From: Sepioteuthis lessoniana
Lineage: Eukaryota > Mollusca > Cephalopoda > Myopsida > Loliginidae
DNA: 64,000 nucleotides
Assembly: GCA_963585895.1 (NCBI GenBank)
Contig: OY757939.1
Coordinates: forward strand, 24,665,722-24,729,721
Reading direction: 5' to 3'
Both the position numbers and the translations under genes were made by a program. Shown here piece after piece: positions 20,960 to 31,085 of the stretch (positions within the stretch are counted from its first letter, which is position 1; each line of letters begins with the position of its first letter). The notes under the pieces are model-generated. The model was not told where the DNA came from. It saw only the letters and a program-made list of their open reading frames with translations, and made no database searches.

Positions 20960-21545
20960 CAGTCTAGTCGGCTGGAGATGTAGAATACACCGACTGCATC
21001 ACTGCAGAGGGGTAAGACCTCCAGCAAGTGTCCTGGATATAATACTAAACAATCTGATTGGAAGGCTCTAGTGATACAGGAGCTTTGAAGAATGCGAAAA
21101 GGTTCTTCATTTCCATCATTCCTCGGTCTACTCTGGTCCAGAGTGGTAACACCTGATAGAGTTCTATCTATGGCTCAAATAGAAATGTTTGACATTTAAA
21201 TAGTGTGAAAACAAATGACTAATGCTAAATTGAATTGTTAGAAATAGAACTATTTGATCATGCCACTGTGTTTAAACAAACGAATGATGTTTAATTGAAT
21301 TATTAGTGATACGTAGCATTTCATGGGACCATTTAACTTTTGTTGACTTATGCTAAATTGAATTGTTAGAAATAGAACATGTTGATTCTTTTTACTTCGT
21401 GTATCTAAAAATATATATTTATAAATCATATATTTAATATATGCGTAAAAACATGATTTGACATTAAATAACGAACCATGGTTAATTTTCGAGAAAACCA
21501 AACCAAACCCAACCACAAGGGTTGATACACCATATAACTCAACCA
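20960..21545 (+). mobile_element. Family L copy
   Basis: Head AGTCGGCTGGAGATGTAGAA, the stem-loop block (CTCTGGTCCAGAGTGG), internal repeats and tail GACATTAAATAACG...GGTTAATT, followed by AAACCAAACC. The tail hairpin is worn. Confidence 0.8.
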
Positions 21546-21890
21546 AACCAATTCATATACCGTCGAACGGGAGCTGAAAGAACTATACTAGACAGGTTCC
21601 TTTCTGAGATTATCGATCCTGATTTTTACTGATCGATAGGTGAGATCCGTTATTGATCTGTACTGAAGGTGATTTAAATGAGTCAACCGTTATGGGGTTA
21701 GAAAGATACCACCGAGTGTCACTCGGTATGAATGATAGACCACAGAGATGATTTCTATCTATGAGTGTGATTGGGTTAAAAAGTCAAGAGATAAGACAAC
21801 ACAATAGTTTGAAAAGTTAATTTGTTGCTTTTCTGGCACCAAACTACACCGATTGATGTACGGGTGTTTTAGTCACAAAAGTCAATAAAG
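21546..21890. other. Unassigned sequence with a short perfect hairpin
   Basis: ACCGAGTG-T-CACTCGGT at 21711-21727 is a perfect 8-bp stem. The rest is not recognised. Confidence 0.5.
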
Positions 21891-21892
21891 AA

Positions 21893-21996
21893 AAATGTGC
21901 GCAAAAAGGTATATCGTTGTTCATTGTTCTGGGCTGTGATAGCCCAGCTCCTTCCTTTGGAACAATGAACAACGATATACCTTTTTTCGCACATTT
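21893..21996. repeat. Long stem hairpin, 37-bp arms, with inner stem-loop
   Basis: Arms at 21893-21929 (AAATGTGCGCAAAAAGG...) and 21960-21996 pair with one mismatch. The 30-base loop itself contains TGGGCT-GTGAT-AGCCCA (21930-21946). Transcribed from either strand it would give a nearly continuous stem. No second copy was noticed in this window. It could be a microRNA-like or siRNA-type hairpin, or a small foldback element. Confidence 0.9.
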
Positions 21997-22079
21997 CATC
22001 ATCATCATCATCATTATCAAATACAATGTAGAGATCCAGACGATTATCGTTGATCGTAGGGTACCAGAAGGCTATCTGA

Positions 22080-22915
22080 TCAAGTAGGCTGGGGCTGTAA
22101 AATACACCGACTGCTTCTCTGCAGAGTTGTAAAACCCCCGCTCCTCAACGCGTTTCTTAGATATGACACTAAACAATCAGAAAGTGAGGCTCCAGTATTG
22201 CTGAAGTTTAGGGAATGCAGAGTACTCCTTTATTGCCATCGCTCTCTGGTCCACTTTGACCCGGAGTGGTAGTACCTGAGAGGGTTCCATCTATGGGTTA
22301 CATAGAGTTAAACTGTGTAGTTACGTTAAACTGAATTGTTTGAAACAGAACTCTTTACATTTGACTGCGTGTTACTAAAAGTGGTACATATGCTAAACTG
22401 AATTGTTTGAAATAGAATTGTTTATAGGTATAAAATAGATTTGGCATTAAATAACCTACAATGGTTGATATGGCATAAAGGTAAACTAAACCAAATCATA
22501 TATATTTAATATATATGTATAAAAAGGATTTGGCATTAACTACAATGGTTGATATGCCATAAAGCTAAACCAAACCAAATCATATATACATTTGATATAT
22601 ATGTATATTAATATAAAATAATATATATCGTATTTAATATATATGTATGAAGAGGATTTGGCATTAAATAACCTAAAATAGTTGATGTGCCATAAAATCT
22701 AAACAAACCAAATCATATACATTTAATATATATGTATAAAAGGAGTTGGTATTAAATAACCTACAAAGGTTGATATGCCATGAAACTAAACCAAACCAAA
22801 TCCAATATATTTAATATATATGTATCAAGTGGATTTGGCATTAAATAACCTATAATGGTTGATATGCCATAAAACCAAATGAAACTAAACCAAACCTGAG
22901 AGCTATCTCACAGTC
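22080..22915 (+). mobile_element. Family L with five tandem tails
   Basis: The head (GGCTGGGGCTGTAAAATACA) and internal repeats run to about 22430. Five tail units then follow, each GGCATTAAATAACC...GGTTGATATGCC plus AAACCAAA and a TATATTTAATATATATGTAT spacer, beginning near 22440, 22530, 22650, 22748 and 22838. Unit length is about 95-120 bases. Other copies have one or two tails. Confidence 0.85.
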
Positions 22916-23089
22916 TGCTTTACAATTCACGGAATTTATATCAATATATTTCCCAGAGGTATTAGCGTGAAATAAAACTTTAACAACTGCGCACAGGGTT
23001 TGAAATTAGTACGTCGAGTTCATTTCCGATGGCGAGAGCAGTCATGCTAGTGCGTTTCCTTTTCATTATCACTTTTGGTGAGTCATCTA

Positions 23090-23520
23090 GATGGCACCCA
23101 GTTTTCACTCTCTGCGGATGAATATAGATTTTTGCTGGTGTTTCCATATGTTGATGTCCATAGAACGTCTCTTATAAGTTCATTAATACTTTCTCCAGCA
23201 GTACCTAGGTCGTCTTAGTTGGATGTTTTTCGAGATGTGGGTAAGTGGCCGTACAGTTGCTGTTTTGTAGGGTTCTGCAAAACAACACATATCATCCTTG
23301 CGTAATTCCTGTCGAACTTTTTCTCCAAGAATTTCTCTAAAATCAAAATGGTGCAACCACACAGTACTACTGATGCGGCTACAGTTGGGAAGAATTCCAG
23401 TTTTAATTTATCAGAGATGTCTGATTTTATATAGCCGTAAAGATGTTAATAGTAGTTAATGCCTAACCAATGAGTATGATGACATACATTTCAGTTGATA
23501 AGATATTGCTGTTCTACAAA
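23090..23520 (-). pseudogene. RTE-like LINE, diverged fragment
   Basis: The minus strand shows the order of the RTE copies: ISDKLKLEFFPTVAASVVL-like, CTILI...EKKFDRNYARMI, TATYPHLEK, then GEST.NELIRDVLW. Many stops make it old and dead. Confidence 0.65.
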
Positions 23521-23644
23521 TTTCACGTAAAGGCCAATGCCTTTTGCTGTCTGAACCAAGTTAATATAATTAAACAAACCGTTTTCTTTTTATATGTATC
23601 GCTGTATAGCTGCATCAAAGAAGTTTGGTTACATTGATCAGAGG

Positions 23645-24100
23645 TATAACAGCCCTGTCGGCTGGGTGTGTAGAATACGTTAAACGCATCTCTGCAGACG
23701 TCCACCCCCAACGAGTGTCCTATATATGACATTAAGCAATCGGATGATGAGGCTCTAGTAATGCTGGAGCTTTGGGAAATGCATAGTACCTCTTCATTGC
23801 CATCACACACCCTGATCATCTCTAGCCCAGAGTTGTAGCATCTGATATATATATATGGCTCAAATAGAACCGTTTGCAAACAAATTACTAATGCTAAATT
23901 GAATTGCTTGAAACAGAACTGCTTGATCATTTAAACTGTAAGTAAACAAGTGATTGATGTTTAATTGAATTGTGAGTGATACATAGCAATACTCGGAACC
24001 ATTTAACTGTGTGCAAAAGAATGAGCTTAGGATCTTTTAAAATCGTTATCAACAAAAGGTGTTTACAAATCATATATATTTAATATAACCAAACCTGTCC
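23645..24100 (+). mobile_element. Family L copy
   Basis: Head CTGTCGGCTGGGTGTGTAGA, then the head block (CTGATGATGAGGCTCTAGTA), internal repeats with AACTG.GTA.T.A units, ending in AACCAAACCTG near 24090 without a clear tail hairpin. Confidence 0.75.
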
Positions 24101-24810
24101 ATATCTATCTATCAAACAAAGACAAAAATCCAGATTTGATTTATCTCTAAATTTATTTGTTTTAAGGTATAATACCGCAGAAGATATCTCGTCAAAATAT
24201 CAGACAGAAACTGGACAAATAAACTAACCCAATCTTATGGAGACCGAAAATGGATCCTGAGTGTTTAGCGATACACGTGCCTAAAATAATTCAATTCCCC
24301 CCAAGAAATAAAAAGGACAACAAAAAGTAAAAAAATCGACCCGATCATAATGAAACAGAGAAAGAAGGACTACCTGAAGCAAGAACTGTTACCAGTTTCA
24401 CAGAAGCTAATTTCAAACCAGTAGGAAGAAATAAAACAAAAAAGAAAATCCCAAATTATCAGTCCCCACAGGACTTTCTATTATGATCAATAGCAATCAA
24501 TATAACTCTGGAATTTACACAGTCGAAGTAAGACGTATTTATTTAATTTTGACACACACTTAACCCTTCCCATTCATTAAACATAGCAAAGCCATTCCCT
24601 TCGAGGTGACTATTTCACTAATCGAGGATATGTGCTTTTCATTGGAAAGTGTCGATGAAATGATAAACTCTAGATTCGATGTAAAACAAAATAACAAAAA
24701 AAACCCAACTTTATTTACTGCCAGAAAATGGTTTTAAAAACCTCAAGTGCTTGTAAATAAGTAAAGCTCTATACTTTCGGTAAATCGCAAAGAGAATACA
24801 CAAAAAGGAA
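24101..24810. other. Unassigned AT-rich sequence
   Basis: No repeat family, RNA gene or domain-bearing frame recognised. Confidence 0.5.
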
Positions 24811-24814
24811 TTTG

Positions 24815-25055
24815 GGTGAATTTCCGTGTTGAAGAGATTAAAGTACTAATCTTCGACATCGTAGTTAGCGAGTTCGAACTCCAGCTGCGCTATGTCCACA
24901 TTCGTTCTAATACTCTAGGGAAAAATATTAACCCCCTTAGTCCCCCCCCAGGTATGGATTAAATAGCACCTCTACTGTTCTAAGTGGATAGTTTTGCGAT
25001 TAAATAATCCACGCTGCTTGATATGCCAATAAACAAAGAAATCAAAACCCGAAAA
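24815..25055 (+). mobile_element. SINE-A, diverged
   Basis: GAGTTCGAACTCCAGCTGCG is a well-kept B-box region. The body (AGGTATGGATTAAATAGCACC) and tail (GCGATTAAATAATCCACG..GCTTGATATGCC, AAACAAAGAAATC) follow. A compound (AC)n-(AT)n lies at 25063-25095. Confidence 0.75.
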
Positions 25056-25061
25056 ATGTAT

Positions 25062-25095
<34 letters not shown>

Positions 25096-25097
25096 TA

Positions 25098-26105
25098 AAA
25101 GTAAAGAAAATTAGCGACCGTAGTCAATGGCGACCCTAAGGCACCCTTTTCAATAGCTACTACACTGAGTTGTAGAGGAAGGCCCTTTTCCTTTCCCTGG
25201 ATTGATCTATTATCATCATCATGTCACGCCATCAGCGCGGATATCCCTGACCCTCTCTCGCCACCCTTCTCTATCGTCCATTGCTTCCGGCAGGTCGTCA
25301 GGTCTACATCCCGTATCGGCACAGAGCTGCTGTACGTAGGATTTAGCTGGTCGTGCTGCCTTTTCTCGTCCATGTGAAGGGGTCCACAGAAGTACATCAC
25401 TTATGAGCTCGTCCCTACTTCTCCCTCAGTGTCCCGCATGTCTGGTTCGTCTAAGTTTGATATTTTTCGTGATCAGTGGTAGGTGGCCGTACAGCGGCTA
25501 GTTTGTGGGGTGCTGCTTCCACGACTTGTTCAATATTGCTCGCAGCATTCTTGTGTTGTTGCCGTCAAGCTTCTTTTCTATAAGCCTCGTTAGCATCCAT
25601 GTAGTGCACCCATATAGCAGTATCGACACAAGCGCTGCCTGGAAGAAACTGCGTTTTATTTTATCGGTCAGGTCTGACTTCCATATGACCGACAGCTATC
25701 GTTAGCTGTCCATGCTTTGCTAGTCGCGTGTTGATGTCTCTCTCGGTTGATGAGATACTGCTTCCTAGGTAGGTGAGCTTGTCAACTAGTTTGTTCCGTG
25801 TGAAGATGTCGCCTACTTGGCACATATATACAGTTTAGTGTGCAGTGACATGGAGGCCAATGCCTGCAGCGGCTCGTTCCAGTTTATATAGCAGGGTTTC
25901 GGCTTGGGCGGGTGCATTTGCCAGAAGCGTTATGTCATCGGCGTAAATTGATCCACTTACCCTTAATCTATACCTTATAATAGTAAGTGTTAAGCAAGGA
26001 GGTATTAAGTATCATTTTAGAGTTTTTGGAATGTCTCGACCTAGAACTGAACCCCGGTTTCCCGAGCCATTGACAAACACTATACCTACTAGGCCAATGG
26101 GATAA
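25098..26105 (-). mobile_element. SINE-B split by an RTE-like LINE
   Basis: The minus-strand SINE-B head is at 26105-25954 (GGTTCAGTTCTAGGTCGAG) and its tail at 25207-25098 (GTAGTAGCTATTGAAAAGGG). The LINE lies between. The interrupted word GATTGCTCCACTTTACCC of intact copies spans the junction. Confidence 0.85.
25208..25946 (-). mobile_element. RTE-like LINE inside SINE-B
   Basis: The plus strand starts at the (ATC)n tail (25208-25222). The minus strand encodes, with breaks, ADDITLLANAPAQAETLLYK, WKSDLTDKIKRSFFQAAL, YGCTTWMLTRLIEKKLDG, LLPLITKNIKLRRTRHAG and GRPA-like text. ATTGATC occurs at 25201-25207 and 25947-25953 as the target-site duplication. It extends further 5' than the 10.8-kb copy and includes YADD-like ADDI, the RT active-site region. 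Confidence 0.85.
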
Positions 26106-26109
26106 CATT

Positions 26110-26340
26110 AAACAGTACTGACTGGGCGCATCAGGTGGTGTAATAGCTAGCAAGCGAGACGAGCAAACCTACACGAGTGAGTTCGAGTCTCATCGGGTGC
26201 CTCATTCCTACACCCTTGTGACACATCTAAGCAAAAAGCTTCGTAAATTACAACTGTACTGATTGGAAGATTCCAATTAATTGCCATTCCTCCTGGATCT
26301 ACTCTGTTTCGGATTTGTAGGGCCTATTAGGTTAACTTCA
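26110..26340 (+). mobile_element. SINE-D copy and a short L remnant
   Basis: 26110-26225 has GGTGGTGTAATAGCTAGCA and GAGTTCGAGTCTCATCGGG, A- and B-box-like. 26260-26340 (TTGCCATTCCTCCTGGATCT...) is a diverged L head piece. Confidence 0.5.
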
Positions 26341-26700
26341 AACAGTGGATTCTGAGGCTGTGTTCCAAACTATGGATACAAATACCGCGAGTATCTAGCA
26401 AACTTGGCATCTGTCCAGTTTAGTTTGTTATATGTCCAGTTGTTATATATCCAGTTTAGTTTGTTATATTCATGTCATCTGTAAAAGCAAATAAAAGTGC
26501 CGAAGGTGCCTTACGAAAGTATTTTAAAGCATTTGTATGGCACAAGTATAATGTTCTCTTAGAAATAGATAAATCGTGCGTATGCAGACGACTGCTGTCA
26601 AAAAAAATTCGATTTCAGATAATATAAAGTATAATAATGATTACTTGATGGACCAAATAGATCTGTTCAAAAATAATTCTTATCTGATAACACTGTGTGC

Positions 26701-26745
<45 letters not shown>

Positions 26746-26780
26746 CTGAGAAATAACTGCACAAAAGATGTAAATATGAA
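26341..26780. other. Unassigned sequence with a roughly 40-base poly(A)
   Basis: A pure A run lies at 26702-26742. I see no processed-gene sequence upstream of it that would explain it as an mRNA tail. Confidence 0.6.
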
Positions 26781-26784
26781 CGCA

Positions 26785-27250
26785 TGATGAATGGGTTGGG
26801 TTGGTTAGGTTTTATGGCATATCAACCTTTGTAGGTTATTTCATGCAAAATCCTTTTTTATGCAAATAGTTCTATTTCAAACAATTCAGTTTAGCATGAG
26901 TTCACAGTTTGATTGTCAAAAACATTTCTATTTGAAGCTATTCAGTTTAGTCAAATAGTTCTAATTCAGTTAATTCAGTTTTGTATAAGTACAGATTTTT
27001 TTTACTCACAGTTAAATGTCAAAACAGTTCTATATTAAACAATTCAGTTTAGTGTAAGTGGAGTTTTCATATCAAAAACAGTTCCATTTCAAACAATTCA
27101 GTTTAGCATAAGCACGCAATTTAAATGTAAGTACACAGTTTATTTATCAAAAACATTTCTATTTCAAGCAAATCAGTTTAGTTAAACAGTTCTCATTCAA
27201 ACAATTCAGTTCGCCTAGGCACGCAGTTAGTTCTATTTTGGTCGTTACCG
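26785..27250 (-). mobile_element. Family L, head-less
   Basis: The tail (TTTTATGGCATATCAACCTT...) and several internal repeats (AACAGTTCTATTTCAAACAA / TTCAGTTTAGCATAAG) end at TTAGTTCTATTTTGG without the head, so the copy is 5'-truncated. Confidence 0.75.
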
Positions 27251-27382
27251 TTCAACCCATGAAGTTGTCAACTTATGTAGTGCTTGGAATTCATGCTCTT
27301 TAAGCTTGCCAAGAACCATACGCAATTAGTGCCGGATCTATCTATCTATCTATCTTAGTCTATTCTTATCTATTTATCTCAG

Positions 27383-27645
27383 ATCGGACATTGGCATAAT
27401 GGTTAGAGTGTTCGCCAATGGCCCGGGAGATCTGGGTTCAATCCAGGTCGAGTCATACCAAAGACTCAAAAAATGGTACTTGATGCTACCTTGCTTAACA
27501 CTCAGCATTATAAGGTAAGGATCAAGGGTAAAGTAGAGCAATCTAGAGAAAGAATTAGAGCTCTCCCCTATATCTTGGTGTAGTCGCTATCGAAAAGGGA
27601 GGCTTCGAGTCACCTTCGATAACGGTCACTGACTTTACTTACTTA
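27383..27645 (+). mobile_element. SINE-B copy flanked by (CTAT)n
   Basis: Head GGCATAATGGTTAGAGTG with GGTTCAATCCAGGTCGAG, then the family body and a CTTTACTTACTTA tail. (CTAT)n runs lie on both sides (27335-27380 and 27648-27720), so the target was probably this microsatellite. Confidence 0.85.
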
Positions 27646-27821
27646 TTCCTATCTATCTATCGTAGTGTACTCATATCTATCAATCTATCTCAGTCTGTTC
27701 CTATCTATATATCTCCTGCAACAGGCAGAACTTTGTTTATCACAAGCTGTTTAGATGATTCTGCGGAAAAAGAGTATTTTGTTGCCGGTAGGTGTTCCTT
27801 AGACGTATTTCTATTTCTTGT

Positions 27822-27872
27822 AATTTTTGACGAATTTCTAATATATATATACTAGGAATTCGTCAAAAATTA
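27822..27872. repeat. AT-centred inverted repeat
   Basis: AATTTTTGACGAATTTCTA (27822-27840) pairs with TAGGAATTCGTCAAAAATT (27853-27871), with one mismatch near the loop (AT)n. Same design as 17106-17285 and 32498-32581. Confidence 0.9.
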
Positions 27873-27874
27873 TT

Positions 27875-27995
27875 CAGCCTAGGTGAAGCAAGTAGTCTAG
27901 GAGAAGGAAAACTCTGAATTCAAACCTGTTAAACGCCGCTTAAAAATTGACCTTGTGTCATATCCTGCCCAAGCGGAGGGGTTGGTAAATATGGT
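27875..27995 (+). mobile_element. SINE-C 3' half
   Basis: GGAGAAGGAAAACTCTGAAT, AAAATTGACCTTGTGTCATA and CGGAGGGGTTGGTAAATATG match the family. The head is missing. Confidence 0.7.
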
Positions 27996-29150
27996 AATGA
28001 TTGTAATATACATCGACTGCGTGTGATGCAATCACTCTAGGGTCTTTTCTAAACGCTTTAAACAGAAAAATTTTCATCTCAGTTAATCTCTTTAAGATGG
28101 CTTCTCTGATAAAGTTAGAAACAAAAAGAAACAAAAAAACCCAAAAAACTCACCAACACTATCGACCCTTCATTAAATTTATCAATCATTTTTTTCCTTT
28201 CCTTTCCTTTTTATTCTTTTCAACATGAATAACAATATCTATCTCCGTTGTGGAAAGTAGGGATGTTTCCGGACTGTCGCTCCCAGATATAGCCTCACTG
28301 CTTGGCTTTGTATATCGGGACTGTATATATCAATGGATGTATTCTACTTGTCGTAGACTCCATGTCCAAAATAACATCGTTCACTATGTCCAAAATTGCA
28401 CATTGAACATTTTCTTTCTTCTCGTATTATGGTCATATTTTTAACATGTCCGTCACCAGGGAACTGCTATTGAACTCACCAGCAGATTTGTCTCAGTTCA
28501 TAGTTCCCTCATAAATTTTACTTCTACACTGAATTGCAAAAGTCTAACCAATGTCGGGAAATAATCTATGAGCTCGATCAAGAAAGCAATGAGAAAGACA
28601 TTATATTTTTCAGGTTGACAACCTTGATTAAAAATCAGTAGACCAGTGATACATAGTTGCATTGTTTATTGACTAATTTTAGGGGCATGTCAACCTGCCA
28701 TAGGGTAGCGAAGTATTTTTGGGAATCTAGTCGATTTTAAAAGATAGTAAAATAGAAAGTGAGGGATTTGTTTATGTAAAAGGTTTACTTAAGAGATGTC
28801 CGTAATAAACTGAAATGGTTAGAGTCTATTCTATTTAGACTAAAGACCCAAATATCTCACCCACAACTCCCAAATTTGTTTTAAAGAGAAATAGTTAATA
28901 AAGACCACCATATGATGTATTCTGGAATTTGTTTTGTTTATTTTGTGAATTTTACAGTTTTTACTAAAACCAGCGACCGACATCTCAATAAAAAGGACAC
29001 ATAATGGAGAAAAGTCGTTTAGCTGGCGAGATTCACATGGTCTGAGGATTGGTATTGCCACAACATAAGGTTATTGTATGCCTAGTGGTTAGAGAGCCGC
29101 GTTCAAGTTGTCTCTTTAGAGTTTTTTGCTCATAGTTAAACGGCTTCATG
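27996..29150. other. Unassigned sequence
   Basis: Frames at 28250-28444 and 28840-29061 have no recognised domain. No known repeat of this window is evident. Possibly single-copy DNA. Confidence 0.5.
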
Positions 29151-29199
29151 CATTTATATCTTATCCTAATTAAAATTCAATTATACGGCTCGATTAAAT

Positions 29200-29950
29200 A
29201 ATAATCATTCGTTTGCAAAGAGGTGTCTGTTTCAAGTATTCCTATCAAACACAAATAATTTGCATGCAGTTGTATGGTTTCAAATATTCCTATCGAACAC
29301 TGATAATCATATGGCTTCAGGTAATTGTTTCTATTAAATAAAAGTCATTAGTTTGCACATAGTTATAAGATTCGAGTATCCCTATCTAATACAAATAATT
29401 TGCACAAAGTTGTATGGTTTCATGTATTCCTATCTAACACTGATTTATACACAATTGTGTATGGTTTTAAGCATTTATATCTCTTTAAAAATTATTTGTT
29501 TGCACATAGTTATATGTTTCAAATATTCATATCTAATACAAAGAATTAGCACACAGTTGTATGGTTTTATGTATTCATATCTATTACTAATAATTATATC
29601 GTTTTAAGCTATTATTTCTATTTAGGCAATTAATAATAATAATCCTTAGTAAACTATTATAGCTTCTTGTAATTATTTTGAATACCAAAATTTGCATATA
29701 TCTCCATGGTATCAAGTATTCCTATCTAATACAAATAATTGTCGGATAAATCTATTTGATTCATTGATTACACCCGAACAGGTACTACTACATCGAGTAA
29801 GAGTGGGCCTGGGAGCAATGCCTATGAGGAGGTAACTCTAGAATCCTCAGAAATCCAGAAATAAAACATTTATTCCAGATATAGTGTAAACGAGACACTT
29901 CATTTCGAGGGATGCAGTCAGAGTATTCTATGCCCCGACAACAGGGGAGT
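29200..29950 (-). mobile_element. Family L, L2 subfamily with long internal array
   Basis: About ten degenerate units of roughly 45-50 bases (GTTGTATGGTTTCA..TATTCCTATCTAACAC.AATAATTTGCACA) run from 29200 to 29735, followed by the L head (29740-29950, minus orientation) ending near CCCCGACAACAGGG. The internal units differ in sequence from those of other L copies, but the head is the same, so body arrays can be exchanged or have diverged into subfamilies. Confidence 0.65.
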
Positions 29951-30099
29951 TGTTGTATAATGGGAGTCTTGAATGTCACCAAAGAAAAATTGAGGAAATA
30001 AAAAGGTTTTACTTGATCTCATTGGTAAAAAGAAATATTCATTTATATATATATATATATATATATATATGGAGAAAATTGAAAATCAACGTTATCCAA

Positions 30100-30296
30100 A
30101 ATTGATGAATTTATTACGAAGGTAGTCAACGAAAACGTTTTGGTTTTAATGAACTTTCATCAGGACTTTAAAATGGTGAAATAAGTATTGATAGAACAAT
30201 GATGGATGTTTAATGTCGTTTTATTCACACTTAAAGTTCTGATGAAGGTCCATTAAAACTGAAATGTTTTAACGTCGACTTTCCTTCATAATATCG
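30100..30296. mobile_element. Inverted Penelope-like terminal motifs with hammerhead-like core
   Basis: Two diverged inverted segments, 30109-30170 and 30233-30296, each read (one per strand) as stem I, CTGATGA, a 15-base stem II region, GAAA or AAAA, and a short stem III. Penelope-like retroelements are known to carry hammerhead ribozymes in their terminal repeats, so that is the preferred identity. No Penelope reverse transcriptase is seen nearby. Confidence 0.5.
30233..30282 (+). ncRNA. Type I hammerhead-ribozyme-like motif
   Basis: Stem I 5' strand AAAGTT (30233-30238) is followed by core CTGATGA (30239-30245), stem II region (30246-30260, weak: only outer A-U and G-C pairs), GAAA (30261-30264), stem III TGTT-TT-AACG closed by A30264-U30275, and cleavage site after C30276 (GTC). 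Stem I 3' strand GACTTT (30277-30282) pairs with AAAGTT over 6 positions with one G-U. All core positions fit the hammerhead consensus. The weak stem II may make it slow or inactive. Confidence 0.5.
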
Positions 30297-30765
30297 CCAA
30301 GTCGTCTGGAGCTGTAGAATACACCGACTGCTACTCTGCAAAGAGGTAAGCCCTCCTGACAACGAATGTCCTGTTTATGATGCTAAACAATCTGAAGGTG
30401 AGGTTGCAGTTGTGCTGGGGCTTTGGGGAACGCGGAGTGTCCCTTCAGCGCCTTCGCTCCTTAGTCCACGCTAGCCCGGAGTGGTAGTAATGCTAGGGTC
30501 CTATCTATTGGTCAAATACAACTAAACTGTGTACTTATGCTAAACTGAATTGCTTGAAATAGGACTGTTTTGATATTTAAACTGTGTACTTATGCTAAAC
30601 TGAATTGTTTGTAACTGTTTTGACATTAAACTGTGAGTAAACAAAAACTATACATATACTTAATTGAATTGTTTGAAATTTAATTCGGCCTTAAATGACC
30701 TGAAAAGGGCTGATACGCCGTAAAACCAACCAACCAACCAACCAACCAACCAACCAAACTTTGTT
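30297..30765 (+). mobile_element. Family L copy
   Basis: Head GTCGTCTGGAGCTGTAGAAT, stem-loop block (CCACGCTAGCCCGGAGTGG), three internal repeats, tail GGCCTTAAATGACCTG..AGGGCTGATACGCC and (AACC)n at 30730-30760. Both halves of the tail hairpin have changed together (GGC..GCC outer, ACC..GGG inner), which supports a selected RNA stem. Confidence 0.85.
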
Positions 30766-30884
30766 GTAAACTCATCACTTTTGGATTACTTTGTTTTTCA
30801 ATTTTCTCCATAGTGTGGGTTTCCTTACCATCATTTACTTCCGCATATATACGTATATATATATATATATAGGTCATCTAGACT

Positions 30885-31085
30885 GCATCTAGGGTCGACG
30901 CAAAGCTGGTGTATAAATGTCCTAGCTGATCGGCTAACACTTGTGTGTCCATATACAGGAGTCCATTGAGAACGTCGCTTATGAGTTCATCCTTTCTTCT
31001 CCAGCAGTACTTCACAAATCTTCTTACTTGGTTCGTTTATGAGACGAGAGGTAGGTGGCCGTACAGCTGCTGCCTTCAGATTTTT
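30885..31085 (-). pseudogene. RTE-like LINE 3' fragment
   Basis: The minus strand reads RPPT.RLI-, EEKG.NS-ATFSMDSC and KC.PISXDIYTPALRRP-like text collinear with the family 3' end. Highly diverged. Confidence 0.5.

Noticed and set aside
22430-22915. Regularly spaced repeats that could suggest a CRISPR array
   Set aside because: Spacers are themselves similar (TATATTTAATATATATG), units are L tails, and the DNA is animal.
26702-26742. Poly(A) tail of a processed pseudogene
   Set aside because: No mRNA-like or coding sequence upstream and no target duplication seen.
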